Part shown: piece by piece, positions 1-7,996 of the stretch
How the letters are laid out: the number at the start of each line of letters is the position of its first letter
Position numbering within the stretch: the stretch's first letter is position 1
NCBI GenBank assembly: GCA_947630175.1
Contig: CANRGJ010000004.1
Span: 124,001 to 188,000, forward strand
DNA from: an uncultured Ruminiclostridium sp.
GTDB lineage: Bacteria > Bacillota > Clostridia > Oscillospirales > Ruminococcaceae
DNA length: 64,000 bases
Direction of reading: 5' to 3'
Position numbers and translations under genes: made by a program
The notes under the pieces: model-generated
Databases searched by the model: none
The model's input: only the letters and a program-made list of their open reading frames with translations
Told to the model about the DNA's origin: nothing

Positions 1-442
1 CAGGGTCGATTACCCTGTCGTAATTCTTATCTTCTCTCGCCACACGCCAGAGCGTTTTTTCATCTCCGTTTCCCGTAAAACGGAAGAAGTCGGATTTCAC
101 TATCTCGCAATCGTTTGCCTTTGCCGCATTATACAGGGTTCTGAACATTTTGGGAAGTATAAAATCATCAGGCTCAACTATGCCTATATATTCGCCCTCA
201 GCAACCTTAAACCCGCTGTTCATCGCCTTGCCGTAACCGCCGTTGGGCTGAGTTATCACCTTTATCCTGCTGTCCTTTTCAGCGTACTTTGCAAGTATTG
301 CGGGACTGCCGTCCGTAGAGCCGTCATTGACGCATATTATCTCGATGTTTTTCAACGTCTGCGCCAGTATGCTGTCAAGGCACTTGGCGAGGTAATTCTC
401 CACATTGTAAACAGGCACTATGACCGAAACTGCTGTTTTCAC
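1..442 (-). CDS. Glycosyltransferase family 2, partial (cut by left edge)
   Basis: This is the N-terminal part of a GT-A fold glycosyltransferase, and its C-terminus lies beyond base 1. The start is read as GTG at 442-440, preceded by AGGAG 10 nt upstream inside the end of the previous gene. The protein begins MKTAVSVIVPVYNVENYLAK and continues with the family nucleotide-binding motif VNDGSTDGS and a GIVEPDDF segment carrying the DxD-like acidic pair. Family 2 enzymes move a nucleotide-activated sugar onto a growing glycan at the inner membrane face. One base separates it from the preceding GT4 gene, so it is the latest visible member of the leftward glf operon. The donor sugar cannot be inferred. 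Confidence 0.9.
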   Translation of the reverse strand, partial: MKTAVSVIVPVYNVENYLAKCLDSILAQTLKNIEIICVNDGSTDGSPAILAKYAEKDSRIKVITQPNGGYGKAMNSGFKVAEGEYIGIVEPDDFILPKMFRTLYNAAKANDCEIVKSDFFRFTGNGDEKTLWRVAREDKNYDRVIDP

Positions 443-443
443 C

Positions 444-1469
444 TTACATTATCTCCTGAAAAATTTTATTGAGTCCTGTGTAATAATCGTCTTTATCTGC
501 GTATTTCCCGAAATTTTCGTATGAAATACCTCCTGCTGTTTCCAGCTCGAATTTATGCTGAATAAAAAAGCTCATTGCCCTTGAAAGCGACTGGGCATTT
601 CCTGTTTTAACAACAAAGCCGTTTCCGTCCACGATATACTTTGCTCCCACGTTTTCCGTCACTATTATGGGTCTTGCGTACATTGCGCCCTCTAACGCTA
701 TTAAAGAGCAGGACTCGTCAAAGGACGGGACAAGCACCACGTTTGTTTTTTTGTACATTCGGCTTTTTCCGTATGTCAGTTCGCCGTGATACACAATGCC
801 GTCCCGCATTTTTTTAATGAGAGGCTTGTTATATTCAGCCGCCCAGCTCGGAGCGCTTCCGTATATGTCAAGGACCGCTTTTTTCCGCAGTTCGGGCGGA
901 AGCATTTCAAACGCTTCCATAGCTACCGAAATTCCTTTTCTCGGCTCGATTGTCGCCGCTATGAGAAAGTGTACCTTTTTTCGCACAGAATTAATTGTTG
1001 CCGTTCTGCCAAGCGGTTTTATCAAAAAGTTATGAAGTATATGTAAATCGTTAGGATCGTATGTTTTTTCAATAAAATGCGCCGCGTATTCGCTGACGCA
1101 GACGATGTGATCGGCGTTGCAGATACAGCCTTCGTCAATGTGATTTTTTGCCATTATTTCAGAAAGATTTTCAGCTTCTCTGAGGTACAAAATAGTGGGA
1201 ATATAGTCCTGCAAAGCAAGGGCGGCTTTTCCGCAGAAAACGGTATTGCAGACCGCTATATCAAAATTCCCTGAGATTTTTTTGCACTTTGATATGTCAA
1301 ATTTTCTTACTCTGAAACCGTGCTGATTAAACCTGAAAGAAAACGGTCCTTTCGTCTGTGTGTACACTTTTACGGAATGACCATGACTGCGCAAAACTCT
1401 CGCCACGTTAAGAAGGCTGTTCGGCGCGCCTGTGTAGGTCATTTCGTGGGACAACAAAAGTATTCTCAT
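444..1469 (-). CDS. Glycosyltransferase family 4 (GT-B fold)
   Basis: This 341-residue protein starts MRILLLSHEMTYTGAPNSL, the usual GT4 opening with a glycine-containing acceptor loop. Its second half has the donor-binding half of the GT-B fold, with AATIEPRKGISVAMEAF and the E-x7-E type region around FDESCSLIALEGAMYARPII. It should transfer a nucleotide sugar onto a cell-surface glycan. It overlaps glf upstream by 4 bases and sits 1 base from the GT2 gene downstream, so it is co-transcribed in a polysaccharide operon. The exact sugar and linkage cannot be read from sequence. Because glf is adjacent, galactofuranose is a possible donor, but that is inference only. Confidence 0.9.
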   Translation of the reverse strand: MRILLLSHEMTYTGAPNSLLNVARVLRSHGHSVKVYTQTKGPFSFRFNQHGFRVRKFDISKCKKISGNFDIAVCNTVFCGKAALALQDYIPTILYLREAENLSEIMAKNHIDEGCICNADHIVCVSEYAAHFIEKTYDPNDLHILHNFLIKPLGRTATINSVRKKVHFLIAATIEPRKGISVAMEAFEMLPPELRKKAVLDIYGSAPSWAAEYNKPLIKKMRDGIVYHGELTYGKSRMYKKTNVVLVPSFDESCSLIALEGAMYARPIIVTENVGAKYIVDGNGFVVKTGNAQSLSRAMSFFIQHKFELETAGGISYENFGKYADKDDYYTGLNKIFQEIM

Positions 1470-2563
1470 TGTAATTCTTTCTTTGAAGCTTCCAGTGCCA
1501 GCGCGATCACCTTGTCCATATCAAGATACTTGTAAAGTCCAAGTCTGCCGCCAAAAATCACGTCTTCGCGTTCGTCGGCAAGCTTTCTGTACTGCCCGTA
1601 GAGGGTGTTATTTTTTACGTTGTTTACGGGATAGTAAGGTTCAACTCCCGGCTTCCACTCTGCCGAATACTCACGGCTGATGACGGTTTTGGGCTGTTCG
1701 CCGAACTCGAAGTGTTTATGTTCTATTATTCTTGTGTAGGGAACGTCTGCGTCGGTGTAATTTACCACTGCGTTGCCTTGGTAGTTGTCGGTGTCCAAAA
1801 TTTCGGTTTCAAAGCGGACGGAACGATACTCCAGCGCTCCCAACTTAAAGCCGAAGAACTCGTCAATTGCGCCTGTGTAAACTGTCTTTTTGGCAATATC
1901 GGGGTTCTCTTTGATAAAATCAAAGTAGTCTGTATTCAGCTTTACTTCTGCTTTTTCCAGCATTTTCTCAATGATTTGAGTATAGCCGCCTATCGGTATT
2001 CCTTGGTATCTGTCGCTGAAGTAGTTGTTATCAAAGCGGAAACGGAGTGGCAGGCGCTTGATTATGAAAGCGGGCAATTCGTTGCAGGGGCGGCCCCACT
2101 GCTTTTCGGTGTAGCCTTTAACAAGCTTTTCGTATACGTCGGTGCCGACTAATTTTAGCGCCTGTTCCTCAAGGTTTTGAGGTTCGTCTATGTCAAGCTC
2201 CGCAATCTGCTCGGCTATCTTCGCTTTAGCCTCGGCAGGGGTTTTGATGTTCCACATTTTGCTGAATGTATTCATATTAAAGGGCAGATTGTATAGCTCG
2301 TCCTTGTATGAGGCGACGGGAGAATTGATGTAATTGTTAAATTCTGCGAACTGATTTACATATTCCCATACCAATTTATCGCTTGTATGGAAGATGTGCG
2401 CGCCGTATTTGTGGACGTTTATTCCCTCAACTTGTTCGGTGTAGATGTTGCCTGCTACGTTGGGGCGTTTGTCTATTACCAAGCACTTTTTACCCCTTTT
2501 GCCTGCCTCGTATGCGAATACTGCGCCGAACAGTCCTGCGCCGACTATTAAATAATCAAACAT
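1466..2563 (-). CDS. glf: UDP-galactopyranose mutase
   Basis: This flavoenzyme interconverts UDP-galactopyranose and UDP-galactofuranose, the donor of Galf residues in bacterial surface polysaccharides. The 365-residue length is typical. The N-terminus shows the FAD-binding Rossmann motif DYLIVGAGLFGAVFA with an acidic residue at LVIDKR, followed by the family signature NVHKYGAHIFHTSDK. The conserved Arg/Tyr-rich substrate region appears around YTEKQWGRP and RFDNNYFSDRYQGIPIGGY. The start codon overlaps the stop of the degenerate recombinase gene as TAATG, which suggests translational coupling. Two glycosyltransferases follow without gaps. It acts in the cytoplasm. The identification is secure; the polymer it serves is not visible. 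Confidence 0.97.
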   Translation of the reverse strand: MFDYLIVGAGLFGAVFAYEAGKRGKKCLVIDKRPNVAGNIYTEQVEGINVHKYGAHIFHTSDKLVWEYVNQFAEFNNYINSPVASYKDELYNLPFNMNTFSKMWNIKTPAEAKAKIAEQIAELDIDEPQNLEEQALKLVGTDVYEKLVKGYTEKQWGRPCNELPAFIIKRLPLRFRFDNNYFSDRYQGIPIGGYTQIIEKMLEKAEVKLNTDYFDFIKENPDIAKKTVYTGAIDEFFGFKLGALEYRSVRFETEILDTDNYQGNAVVNYTDADVPYTRIIEHKHFEFGEQPKTVISREYSAEWKPGVEPYYPVNNVKNNTLYGQYRKLADEREDVIFGGRLGLYKYLDMDKVIALALEASKKELQ

Positions 2564-3486
2564 TAGCTTACTTCCTCCGCTATAAGATTTATAGCATGAA
2601 TTTTACTGTCCATTGTTGGCTTTAAACAGCTTGAATAGGTACTTTGAACTGATGAATTCCCCAAAATATCAGTGATCGTAACAATATCTACGCCGCTGTT
2701 GACGCAGCGGTCGATGAACAGCCTGCGCAGTTCGCTGAAGCTGATGCTCGGCAGGTCCTCGCTTTTCAAAAGCGAACGCAGGCGGTACTGCATCGTTCTC
2801 GGCTCCACCGGGGTGAGCGTCCCTGAAAGGAAAAATCTATCGTCATCGGTCTGAAATTGCTTCAGTATCTCCTGCAAAAACGGCGCCAAAGGCACTTTTC
2901 GTACGCCGGAATCGGATCTCAGATCAGTCAGGATAAGCCCCGTGTTTTCACCTGCGGATATGCGCTGGAGCGTTTTTGATATGGTTAAAATCCCGTTTTC
3001 CATATCGATCTCACGCCACCTTAAGGCGCATAATTCCCCTATTTTCAGCCCCGCAAAAAGGGTGAGGAGTATGCCCGCCTTTGTAAGATTCGGTTCCTCC
3101 GTCAGCACCTCGCAAAGCCGCCTGCAATATATTTCATCATATATTTTTTTGGTAGGAGTTTCCTGCTCAGGGCGGACGAAAACCGCGTCTATCGCCGGGT
3201 CGGGGCAGCCGTAGGCTCTGGAAATATATTTGGTTATCATCTTTATCTGTATCAGAATATCGTATATGTACTGCGAAGTCAGCCCCTCGCCTGTCAGGTA
3301 TGTTTTAAATTCCATCAGCTTGTCCACAGTAACGTCTTTCAGCTTGGTTTTTCCGAAATAGGGGAGAATGTTTTTCTCAAGCTTCACCGTGTACTGAGCG
3401 CAGGAGGTGGGCTTCACCCGCAGTTTGACAGAGTCCAGCCACTTTTCTGCGGCGGTCGCAAAGGTCATATTCCTCGGATTTGTCAT
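2563..3486 (-). CDS. Tyrosine-recombinase-like protein lacking catalytic residues
   Basis: This 307-residue protein is a phage-integrase-family homologue. The start is placed at 3486 because AGGAGG lies 8 nt upstream; an upstream ATG at 3534 in the same frame lacks an SD. It has a SAM-like core-binding domain (about 5-105) and the catalytic-domain fold, but compared with the intact neighbour at 3585-4637 five of six catalytic positions differ. The first Arg is Lys (AGLKIGEL), Lys is Arg (LRSDSGVR), the first His is Ser (SELRR), the second His is Asn (LGNSS), and the nucleophilic Tyr is Cys (about residue 287). Only the second Arg remains. The AP2-like N-terminal arm of the neighbour is missing. 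Strand cleavage by Tyr is therefore not expected. A DNA-binding partner, a regulator or a decaying gene are the alternatives. Its stop overlaps the glf start. Confidence 0.9.
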   Translation of the reverse strand: MTNPRNMTFATAAEKWLDSVKLRVKPTSCAQYTVKLEKNILPYFGKTKLKDVTVDKLMEFKTYLTGEGLTSQYIYDILIQIKMITKYISRAYGCPDPAIDAVFVRPEQETPTKKIYDEIYCRRLCEVLTEEPNLTKAGILLTLFAGLKIGELCALRWREIDMENGILTISKTLQRISAGENTGLILTDLRSDSGVRKVPLAPFLQEILKQFQTDDDRFFLSGTLTPVEPRTMQYRLRSLLKSEDLPSISFSELRRLFIDRCVNSGVDIVTITDILGNSSVQSTYSSCLKPTMDSKIHAINLIAEEVS

Positions 3487-3584
3487 TGGCTTTTCCTCCT
3501 TTTTTTGGAATTTTTTGATTGTCTTGAATTTCATCTTTCACGAAAAAGCCGATGGCAAGGGCAAAAAAGCTGTTTTGACGGCAG

Positions 3585-4637
3585 TTATGCCGCAAAGGTC
3601 AGACGTTTCATAAACTTCTGCTTGCGCTCCATTGAGGAATGGACGTATCTGTTCAAGGTAATTTCTACGCCTGAATGACCGAGGATTTCCGATAACGACT
3701 TCACATCAAAGCCCATTTCAACGCAGTTCGTGGCAAACATATGGCGCAGGGCATGGAAATGTATTGACGGCAGGTTTGCTTTTTTCAGGACTTTTTGGAA
3801 GCGGTACTGCATTACACGGGGTTCAATGGGTTTCAGAGTGGAAGAAAGGAGGTAGCAATCTTTGCTTGCGGTATACCTTTTTACTAATGGTATTATGCAG
3901 TCAGGTATCGGAATTTCTCTGACGGAGGAATTGCTTTTTGGCTCGGTAATTATCAGCTTGGTGCCGCCGTTTGTTCTTATGCGTTGAATAGTTCTTGTTA
4001 CGGAAATAGTACGCTTAGAAAGGTCTATGTCTGACCATTTTAAGGCGCATAACTCACCTATGCGCAAGCCTGTGAACAGTGAAAGCGCAATACCAAGTGA
4101 AGTTAAATTCTGGTTTGCACTGAGGTATTTCTGTAAGCGGGTTTGCTGATTTTTTGAAAGCAGATTTACTTCCACCCGTTTCCTTTTCGGCAAAACTACT
4201 TCGGCAATTCTATTTCGGATATTGTAGCGGTTGACGGCAAATTTCATCACGGATTTCAGAAGTATCACAATATCTGCTACATAGTTTGAGGACAATCCGC
4301 TTTGCAGCCTGTCTGCTATGAATTTATTCAATAGAGAAGCGTCAAGCTTATCTGCGCAAACGTTGCCAAATGCAGGCAGGATATGGCTTTCCGCTTTGCC
4401 GACGTAATTGGAAATCGTCGATTCTTTCAGCCTCAATTTGGAAAATTCCAGCCATTCCAAAAAAAGATTTTTTACCGTCAGACCCACTTCGCAATAGCTT
4501 TGATTTTCCTTGAACTTTTTGATTTTTTGCCTAACCTCATCGCTGGTCTTTCCATAGAAATATCTGAGCTTGTGACAGCTTTTGTCCGTCAGCCGTCCTT
4601 CGTACCGTCCGTCCCTTCGCAAATAAATATTTTCCAT
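3585..4637 (-). CDS. Tyrosine site-specific recombinase (integrase family), catalytically intact
   Basis: This 350-residue recombinase should cut and rejoin DNA through a 3-prime phosphotyrosine intermediate. The start is taken at 4637, where AAAGGA lies 9 nt upstream; an ATG at 4664 has no SD. In order there are a short arm-binding AP2-like segment (MENIYLRRDGRYEGR), a SAM-like core-binding domain (about 55-140) and a catalytic domain. The expected residues are present: R192 (TGLRIGEL), K234, H295 and R298 (HALRH), H321 (LGHSG) and Y331 (LNRYVH). It is the first gene after the promoter at 4706-4733, and the degenerate paralogue and glf follow. No phage structural genes or evident att sites are nearby, so a role in switching the polysaccharide operon or another locus is more likely than prophage integration (inference). 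Confidence 0.93.
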   Translation of the reverse strand: MENIYLRRDGRYEGRLTDKSCHKLRYFYGKTSDEVRQKIKKFKENQSYCEVGLTVKNLFLEWLEFSKLRLKESTISNYVGKAESHILPAFGNVCADKLDASLLNKFIADRLQSGLSSNYVADIVILLKSVMKFAVNRYNIRNRIAEVVLPKRKRVEVNLLSKNQQTRLQKYLSANQNLTSLGIALSLFTGLRIGELCALKWSDIDLSKRTISVTRTIQRIRTNGGTKLIITEPKSNSSVREIPIPDCIIPLVKRYTASKDCYLLSSTLKPIEPRVMQYRFQKVLKKANLPSIHFHALRHMFATNCVEMGFDVKSLSEILGHSGVEITLNRYVHSSMERKQKFMKRLTFAA

Positions 4638-4705
4638 TATTTTTTCGTCCTTTCTTGTTGACATTTTTGCGGTTTTATGCTATCATTGTTGAAGAATTCA
4701 TGTTT

Positions 4706-4733
4706 ATCATACTATATTTTTTGCCTTTCGCAA
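4706..4733 (-). promoter_or_regulatory. Promoter of the recombinase-glf operon
   Basis: On the minus strand TTGCGA (4733-4728) and TATGAT (4711-4706) are separated by 16 bp. The site lies just downstream of two terminator hairpins that insulate it from the UPF0210 gene. The leader to the recombinase start is about 65 nt. Confidence 0.6.
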
Positions 4734-4748
4734 ATGATGAAATATACG

Positions 4749-4788
4749 AAAACAGACCGATGAGCAGGATAACTCATCGGTCTGTTTT
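4749..4788. terminator. Bidirectional terminator hairpin
   Basis: A 16-bp perfect stem (4749-4764 with 4773-4788, containing ACAGACCGATGAG) has an 8-nt loop. It is followed by a T run on the plus strand and a shorter TTTT on the minus strand. It is the second of two hairpins separating the UPF0210 gene from the recombinase operon. Confidence 0.75.
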
Positions 4789-4794
4789 TTACAT

Positions 4795-4830
4795 AAAAAA
4801 TACCCGAAAGGTCGTTACCTTTCGGGTATT
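4795..4830 (-). terminator. Rho-independent terminator of the UPF0237-UPF0210 operon
   Basis: A 14-bp stem (AATACCCGAAAGGT, 4799-4812 with 4817-4830) has a 4-nt loop. On the minus strand it is followed by six T. It lies about 35 bp downstream of the UPF0210 stop codon. Confidence 0.85.
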
Positions 4831-4863
4831 AGAAATTCACGGTTCTTAAATTCATAGTTCTTT

Positions 4864-6228
4864 TTAATTTTTCAGGCTTTGCAACGGGGCGGGAAGTCTG
4901 CCGCCTCTGGAAATGAATTTTGAGTTGCCGAAGCGGTTTATCTTCATTACGGGACCGCTGCCAAAAAGTCCGCCAAATTCAAGGGTGTCGCCCTCCTTCA
5001 TTCCTATGGCGGGGATAACTCTTACGGCAGTGGTCTTGCTGTTTACCATACCGATTGCCGCTTCGTCGGCTATTATTCCAGAAATTATATCAGCGGGAGT
5101 ATCGCCTGGAACTACCACCATATCAAGTCCTACGGAGCAGACGGCGGTCATAGCCTCCAGCTTTTCAAGTCCCAAAGAACCTGCGTTGACTGCATCGATC
5201 ATTCCTGCGTCCTCGGAAACGGGGATAAATGCGCCCGAAAGTCCGCCTACATGAGAGGACGCCATTACACCGCCTTTTTTCACTGCGTCGTTGAGCATGG
5301 CGAGGGCGGCGGTAGTACCGTATGCGCCGCAACTTTCAAGTCCCATTTCCTCAAGGATATGGGCGACGCTGTCCCCTACCGCAGGAGTTGGAGCAAGGGA
5401 AAGGTCGACTATTCCGAACGGTACGCCGAGAAGCTTGCTCGCCTCGGTTCCCACAAGCTGACCCATACGGGTTATTTTGAAAGCGGTTCTTTTTATTACT
5501 TCCGCCACCTGACTTATGTCGGCGTCGGGCATTTTTGCGAGGGCGGCTCTTACTACGCCTGGACCACTTACGCCTACGTTGAGGACGACGTCAGGTTCGC
5601 CTACGCCGTGGAATGCGCCCGCCATAAAGGGGTTATCCTCAACGGCGTTGCAGAAAACAACTATCTTTGCCGCACCGAAGCAATGGTCGTTGGCGGTGGC
5701 TTTTGCGCTGTCAAGTATCACCTGACCCATCAGCTTTACCGCGTCCATATTTATTCCCGCACGGGTGGAGCCTACGTTTACCGAAGAGCAGACGTTTGTT
5801 GTTTCGGCAAGGGCTTCGGGAATGGACTCGATAAGCTCTCTGTCACCTGCGGAAAAGCCTTTGTGCACAAGGGCGGAATAGCCGCCGATGTAATTCACGC
5901 CTGTTCCCTCCGCGACCTTCTGGAGGGTTCTGGCAAATTTTACGGGACTTCCCTTTGCAGCGGCGGCAAGCATTGCTATGGGCGTTACAGAAAGGCGCTT
6001 GTTTATAATAGGTATGCCATAGCGTTTTTCAATTTCCTCACCTGTTTTTACATGATTCTGAGCAGTTCTCATCATCTTTTCGTAAATTTTGGCGCAGGAC
6101 TTGTCTATGTCGCTGTCGATACAATCAAGGAGAGATATGCCCATTGTGATGGTGCGGATATCCAGATTTTCCTCCTGTATCATTTTTATGGTTTCAAGAA
6201 TATCGTTTGAGCTGAGCATTGTAGTCAA
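4864..6228 (-). CDS. UPF0210 / PFL-family (DUF711) protein
   Basis: This 454-residue cytoplasmic protein belongs to UPF0210 (DUF711), a family related to the pyruvate-formate-lyase/ribonucleotide-reductase fold that has no established biochemical role. The typical opening [20 protein letters not shown] and a glycine-rich C-terminal half are present, and the length is normal. The start could be TTG at 6228, with GAGGGG 5 nt upstream, or the in-frame ATG three codons later. The ACT-domain gene UPF0237 lies 30 bp upstream in the same operon. This pairing is widely seen and suggests that the small ACT protein senses a ligand for the larger one (inference). The family call is firm, but no reaction can be assigned. 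Confidence 0.93.
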   Translation of the reverse strand: MTTMLSSNDILETIKMIQEENLDIRTITMGISLLDCIDSDIDKSCAKIYEKMMRTAQNHVKTGEEIEKRYGIPIINKRLSVTPIAMLAAAAKGSPVKFARTLQKVAEGTGVNYIGGYSALVHKGFSAGDRELIESIPEALAETTNVCSSVNVGSTRAGINMDAVKLMGQVILDSAKATANDHCFGAAKIVVFCNAVEDNPFMAGAFHGVGEPDVVLNVGVSGPGVVRAALAKMPDADISQVAEVIKRTAFKITRMGQLVGTEASKLLGVPFGIVDLSLAPTPAVGDSVAHILEEMGLESCGAYGTTAALAMLNDAVKKGGVMASSHVGGLSGAFIPVSEDAGMIDAVNAGSLGLEKLEAMTAVCSVGLDMVVVPGDTPADIISGIIADEAAIGMVNSKTTAVRVIPAIGMKEGDTLEFGGLFGSGPVMKINRFGNSKFISRGGRLPAPLQSLKN

Positions 6229-6258
6229 AATATCCCCTCTGTTTCTTTGTTGTTACGT

Positions 6259-6528
6259 TCATATTTTGTGCATGGAGTTGAAGATGTCCTCGTGCATTAC
6301 ATGGACCTGAAGGTTCATTTCTTCGCCAGCTTTTTTGAGCTGTTCGGCAAGTACTCCGTATTCAGAGCTGCATTTTGAAATATCTATGAGCATTGTCATA
6401 GCGAACATATCCTGCATTATGGTCTGGGTAACGTCCATAACGTTGGCGTTGTATTCTGCGCAAATCGTGCTTATCTTGGCGAGGATACCCACTGTATCCT
6501 TTCCTATAACGGCTACTACGGCTTTCAT
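6259..6528 (-). CDS. UPF0237 ACT-domain protein
   Basis: This 89-residue protein consists of one ACT domain, a small beta-alpha-beta ligand-sensing fold that often binds amino acids. It starts MKAVVAVIGKDTVGILAKIS, with the glycine at the first strand-helix turn that is characteristic of ACT domains, and continues NANVMDVTQTIM. It is the first gene of a two-gene operon with UPF0210, behind a strong promoter at 6559-6587, and AAAGGA precedes the ATG. It is probably a regulatory partner of the downstream protein, but ligand and output are unknown. The protein has neither a DNA-binding domain nor a catalytic domain. Confidence 0.93.
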   Translation of the reverse strand: MKAVVAVIGKDTVGILAKISTICAEYNANVMDVTQTIMQDMFAMTMLIDISKCSSEYGVLAEQLKKAGEEMNLQVHVMHEDIFNSMHKI

Positions 6529-6558
6529 TTTATATGTTCCTTTCAGATGTTTTACTCT

Positions 6559-6587
6559 ATTATAACTAATTTTTCAGGAAATGTAAA
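6559..6587 (-). promoter_or_regulatory. Promoter of the UPF0237-UPF0210 operon
   Basis: The minus strand carries TTTACA (6587-6582), a 17-bp spacer and a perfect TATAAT (6564-6559), about 30 bp before the ATG at 6528. Confidence 0.8.
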
Positions 6588-6595
6588 GATTTAGA

Positions 6596-6624
6596 TAGAC
6601 AAAATTTTATTTTTGTGATAAAAT
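6596..6624 (+). promoter_or_regulatory. Probable promoter of the PHP phosphatase operon
   Basis: TAGACA (6596-6601), a 17-bp spacer and TAAAAT (6619-6624) lie about 55 bp before the TTG start. It is back to back with the minus-strand promoter at 6559-6587. Confidence 0.5.
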
Positions 6625-6677
6625 AGTTGTATATTTTATTTTGATAAAGCGTTAGACGTTACAGGAGATGCTGAATA

Positions 6678-7502
6678 TTGGAAAATGAAATAAGAATGAT
6701 AGCAGACTGTCACAATCATTCCACCCAGTCCCCCGACGGGAAAAATACCGTCAGGGAAATGGCGCAGCGGGCGGTGGAGCTTGGGATAGAGCATTACACG
6801 ATAACAGATCATCTGGAGATAAACAAGTTCTATGACGAGGAATTTCTTTATGAGGAGCCTGTCAGGGAATCGTCGGTATTGGTGCCGCAGGTGATAAGGG
6901 AATTTGAGGGGAAGCTGGATATGCATTACGGGGTGGAGCTGGGACAGCCGCTTCACGATATGAAGCTGACGGAGCGTATGCTTGACAGCTATGACTATGA
7001 GTTCATCATAGGCTCCTGCCATATGGTAAAGGGCTGGGACGATTTTTACTATCTGGATTATCAGAAGACAGACCCGTATTATCTGCTGGGACTTTATTTT
7101 GATGAAGTGCTGCAAATGGCGGAATGGGGACGGTTCGACGTGCTGGGACATCTTACGTATCCTCTGAGATATATACAGGGCGATTTCGGAATAAAGATAG
7201 ATATGAGCAGGTACGAAAATATCATTGAGGAAATTTTCAGAACGATTGTGAAAAACGGAATGGGAATAGAGATAAATTCCTCGGGACTGCGGCAGAAGAT
7301 AGGGGTGACGATGCCTGACGAGCATTACGTCAGTCTTTATAAAAAATGCGGCGGGGAGATAATCACGGTGGGTTCCGACGCGCACAGGGCAAGCGACTTG
7401 GGAAAAGGGATAAGAGAAAGCATATCTCTTGCAAAAAAGTGCGGATTTGATAAGATATATTATTATAAAAACAGAAAGCCCGTTGGGGTAAATATTGACT
7501 GA
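6678..7502 (+). CDS. PHP-domain phosphatase, histidinol-phosphatase (HisK/HisJ) family
   Basis: This 274-residue metal-dependent phosphoesterase belongs to the polymerase-and-histidinol-phosphatase superfamily. The first metal motif is DCHNHSTQSPDG (about residues 9-20) and the second is ITDHLEI. Further metal ligands are visible at GSCHM and at GSDAHRASDLG near the C-terminus. The start is TTG at 6678 with AGGAG 10 nt upstream. Family members hydrolyse histidinol phosphate, but no other his genes are nearby, so another phosphate ester is possible. The Lrp regulator follows after 14 bp, suggesting one transcript with amino-acid related functions. Confidence 0.85.
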   Translation: MENEIRMIADCHNHSTQSPDGKNTVREMAQRAVELGIEHYTITDHLEINKFYDEEFLYEEPVRESSVLVPQVIREFEGKLDMHYGVELGQPLHDMKLTERMLDSYDYEFIIGSCHMVKGWDDFYYLDYQKTDPYYLLGLYFDEVLQMAEWGRFDVLGHLTYPLRYIQGDFGIKIDMSRYENIIEEIFRTIVKNGMGIEINSSGLRQKIGVTMPDEHYVSLYKKCGGEIITVGSDAHRASDLGKGIRESISLAKKCGFDKIYYYKNRKPVGVNID

Positions 7503-7516
7503 GAAAGGATATAGGT

Positions 7517-7996
7517 ATGAAAAATCTGGTGGATCTGCTGAGAGAAAATGCAAGAATGTCAAATGAACAGCTTGCCACTCTCACGGGAATGACCCCCGAA
7601 GAGGTCGGAAAACAGATAAAGCAGCTTGAGGAGGACGGGATAATAATAGGCTATTCCGCCATAATCAATGAGGAAAAGGCTAACACAAACGCAGTCACGG
7701 CGTTTATCGAGCTTAAAGTTTCCCCTGAGGCGAAGTTCGGATATGACGATATTGCCGCAACTATCGCCCAGTATGACGAGGTGGATACGGTTCAGCTTAT
7801 GAGTGGAGGCTTTGATCTTGCGGTAATCATAAGAGGAAAAAATCTGAGACAGGTGGCTATGTTCGTGTCGGAAAGGCTGGCTCCCCTTGACGGAGTCCTT
7901 TCCACCGCCACTCACTTCATCTTGCAGAGATATAAGGAAAAAGGCGTTAATTTCGCAGGGGAAAGCGCTGACGAAAGGAGCCTTGTTTCACCGTGA
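7517..7996 (+). CDS. Lrp/AsnC-family transcriptional regulator
   Basis: This 159-residue regulator has an N-terminal winged helix (about 1-50; LRENARMSNEQLATLTGM then EEVGKQIKQLEEDGII) and a C-terminal RAM/ACT-like ligand domain (about 60-145) with the GGFDL turn. Lrp-type proteins form octamers and sense amino acids. The gene overlaps the start of the aminotransferase gene, an arrangement common in Firmicutes where the regulator controls its adjacent class I aminotransferase. It is a cytoplasmic DNA-binding protein. The effector is not identifiable, though an amino acid handled by the partner enzyme is a reasonable guess. Confidence 0.93.
   Translation: MKNLVDLLRENARMSNEQLATLTGMTPEEVGKQIKQLEEDGIIIGYSAIINEEKANTNAVTAFIELKVSPEAKFGYDDIAATIAQYDEVDTVQLMSGGFDLAVIIRGKNLRQVAMFVSERLAPLDGVLSTATHFILQRYKEKGVNFAGESADERSLVSP

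Noticed and set aside
2563-4637. Prophage or integrative element signalled by two integrase-family genes
   Set aside because: There are no phage structural, excision or relaxase genes, and no tRNA gene with a duplicated end. The genes are embedded in a polysaccharide operon with matching base composition.
4637-4750. Possible invertible promoter beside the tyrosine recombinase
   Set aside because: I looked for a pair of inverted repeats around the recombinase promoter. Only short AT-rich direct repeats (TATCAT) and the terminator stems were found, so there is no support for an invertible segment here. A target elsewhere is possible.
5251-6210. Rightward 319-codon open frame opposite the UPF0210 gene
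   Set aside because: It is an antisense shadow of the conserved UPF0210 coding sequence, with no SD and no recognisable protein features.
6636-7562. Leftward 308-codon open frame opposite the PHP phosphatase gene
   Set aside because: It is the complement of a well-supported gene with PHP metal motifs, and its translated sequence has the unusual composition of an antisense frame.
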